From Alphaproteobacteria bacterium UBA3773 (lineage in GTDB: Bacteria > Pseudomonadota > Alphaproteobacteria > RF32 > CAG-239), in NCBI GenBank assembly GCA_002372275.1, contig DFFP01000014.1:1-14124 (forward strand): a stretch of DNA of 14,124 nucleotides, given 5' to 3'. Each line of letters starts with the position of its first letter. The stretch's first letter is position 1. The notes under the pieces were generated by a model. That model made no database searches, was not told where the DNA came from, and saw only the letters and a program-made list of their open reading frames with translations. Positions 12,944 to 14,124 of this stretch are shown here, one piece after another. A program made the position numbers and the translations under genes.

Positions 12944-14124
12944 TTATCTCTCAAGCTTTTTATATTTTAAGCGATGCGGGCGGCAAGCTTCTTCGCCTAA
13001 ACGGCGGATTTTATCTTTTTCATATTCTTCAAAGTTGCCTTCAAACCATTCGACATGACCTTCATCCTCAAAAGCTAAAATATGTGTTGCCAAGCGATCT
13101 AAGAAAAAGCGATCGTGCGAGGTGACCAAAACACAGCCGGGATAATTTTCGATTCCTTCTTCAAGAGAACGCAGTGTATCAACGTCTAAATCGTTTGTCG
13201 GCTCATCAAGCATAATGACATTGGCGCCTTTTTTGAGCATTTTGGCCATGTGGACGCGATTGCGTTCACCACCCGAAAGTGAGCCGATTTTCTTTTGTTG
13301 GTCGGCGCTTTTGAAATTAAACTGTCCGACATAAGCGCGTGATGGAATTTCTTTTTTGCCGAGCATCATCATATCCAGTCCGTCTGAAATTTCTTCCCAC
13401 ACGTTTTTGTTCGGGTCAAGTTCGTCACGTGTTTGATTGACATAACCCAAATCCACCGTTTCGCCTATGATGATTTCGCCCGAATCGGGTTTTTCTTCGC
13501 CTGCAATCATCTTAAACAAGGTTGTTTTGCCGGCGCCGTTCGGCCCGATGATGCCTACAATGGCACCTCTCGGGATTTTAAAAGATAAATCATCGATCAA
13601 GACTTTGTCGCCGAAAGCTTTGCTGATGTTTTTGGCCTCGATCACCAAATCGCCCAAACGTTCCGTCATGGGGATGTTGATGTAAGCATGTGTGACTTTG
13701 TCTTTAACGGCTTGTTGCAACAATTCATCATAAGCATTGATACGTGCTTTGGATTTCGCCTGACGGGCTTTAGGGTTTTTGTTAATCCACTCAAGTTCGG
13801 CAGCCAGTGTTTTTTGGCGCGCGTTTTCTTCGCGTGCTTCCTGGGTTAAGCGTTTTTGCTTTTGTTCAAGCCATGAGCTGTAATTGCCCTCATAAGGAAT
13901 ACCCTGACCGCGGTCAAGTTCCAAAATCCAGCCTGTGACGTTGTCCAAGAAATAGCGGTCGTGGGTAACTAAGATCACGGTTCCTTTATAATCTTTGAGG
14001 TGGTGTTCAAGCCAGGCTACCGATTCGGCGTCTAAATGGTTGGTCGGCTCATCTAAAAGAAGTAAATCGGGCTTTGATAACAAAAGCCGGCACAAAGCAA
14101 CACGGCGCTTTTCACCGCCGGAGA
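12944..14124 (-). CDS. ettA: EttA, ABC-F translation factor (partial, N-terminus off the window)
   Basis: About 393 C-terminal residues are present; a full EttA is about 555. The fragment starts in the signature motif of the first ATPase domain (SGGEKRRVALCR), so the frame continues past the right edge and no start codon is in the window. It includes Walker B LLLLDEPTNHLD, the EttA-typical GIPYEGNYSSWLEQK and the PKARQAKSKARI arm/linker region. It also includes the second ATPase domain with Walker A GPNGAGKTT, signature LSGGERNRVHMAK, Walker B VIMLDEPTNDLD and the C-terminal PHRLKYKKL. EttA binds the ribosomal E site and gates early elongation according to the ATP/ADP ratio. It is upstream of the amidase gene with a 3-base gap. 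Confidence 0.95.
   Translation of the reverse strand, partial: SGGEKRRVALCRLLLSKPDLLLLDEPTNHLDAESVAWLEHHLKDYKGTVILVTHDRYFLDNVTGWILELDRGQGIPYEGNYSSWLEQKQKRLTQEAREENARQKTLAAELEWINKNPKARQAKSKARINAYDELLQQAVKDKVTHAYINIPMTERLGDLVIEAKNISKAFGDKVLIDDLSFKIPRGAIVGIIGPNGAGKTTLFKMIAGEEKPDSGEIIIGETVDLGYVNQTRDELDPNKNVWEEISDGLDMMMLGKKEIPSRAYVGQFNFKSADQQKKIGSLSGGERNRVHMAKMLKKGANVIMLDEPTNDLDVDTLRSLEEGIENYPGCVLVTSHDRFFLDRLATHILAFEDEGHVEWFEGNFEEYEKDKIRRLGEEACRPHRLKYKKLER

Noticed and set aside
14093..14095. TTG at the right edge as the start of the ABC protein
   Set aside because: It lies inside the conserved signature motif of the first ATPase domain, and the frame remains open to the window end. The gene is cut by the edge, not short.

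Overview
The window is AT-rich, densely packed DNA from what looks like an alphaproteobacterium, most likely an uncultured, host- or gut-associated, low-oxygen lineage. This is inference. It rests on an alphaproteobacterial-type family-4 uracil-DNA glycosylase, an alphaproteobacterial-style TPR lipoprotein, EttA, an AmpD-like amidase with a C-terminal peptidoglycan-binding-like tail, and an RquA-like protein. RquA is the rhodoquinone enzyme known from alphaproteobacteria such as Rhodospirillum rubrum. No rRNA, tRNA, CRISPR array, transposase or phage gene was seen.

Layout. Positions 1-340 carry no gene. They hold three copies of a 15-base motif, a hairpin, an orphan rightward terminator and a REP-like palindrome. 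Positions 341-1680 (minus) encode two tandem exported proteins of unknown function that are paralogues of each other. Positions 1734-2495 (minus) encode a uracil-DNA glycosylase, divergent from a long TPR lipoprotein (2618-4408, plus) with a clear promoter. Positions 4413-7871 (minus) form a likely operon, transcribed right to left: HAD phosphatase, membrane-anchored protein, M49-like HEXXH peptidase, three-helix membrane protein, and a 38-residue lipoprotein coupled to the previous gene by a TAATG overlap. Positions 7962-9950 (minus) encode a large secreted protein with about 54 cysteines, closed by a strong terminator. Positions 10054-11470 (minus) pair a NarL/FixJ-type response regulator with the RquA-like gene. 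Cytidylate kinase (11590-12249, plus) is divergent from that pair and overlaps an AmpD-like amidase (12242-12940, minus) tail to tail. The amidase directly follows ettA, which runs off the right edge.

How the genes work together. Cytidylate kinase, EttA, uracil-DNA glycosylase and the amidase are housekeeping functions: nucleotide supply, translation control, DNA repair and wall recycling. The accessory content is mostly envelope-related: two lipoproteins, the paralogous Cys-containing pair, the very Cys-rich secreted protein, and the membrane proteins beside the peptidase. The regulator-RquA pair is the most informative metabolic clue. It suggests the cell converts ubiquinone to rhodoquinone for fumarate-linked anaerobic respiration, possibly under transcriptional control. 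Two genes (uracil-DNA glycosylase and HAD phosphatase) lack a Shine-Dalgarno sequence and have a -10 element 7-9 bases before the ATG, so they may be read from leaderless mRNAs.
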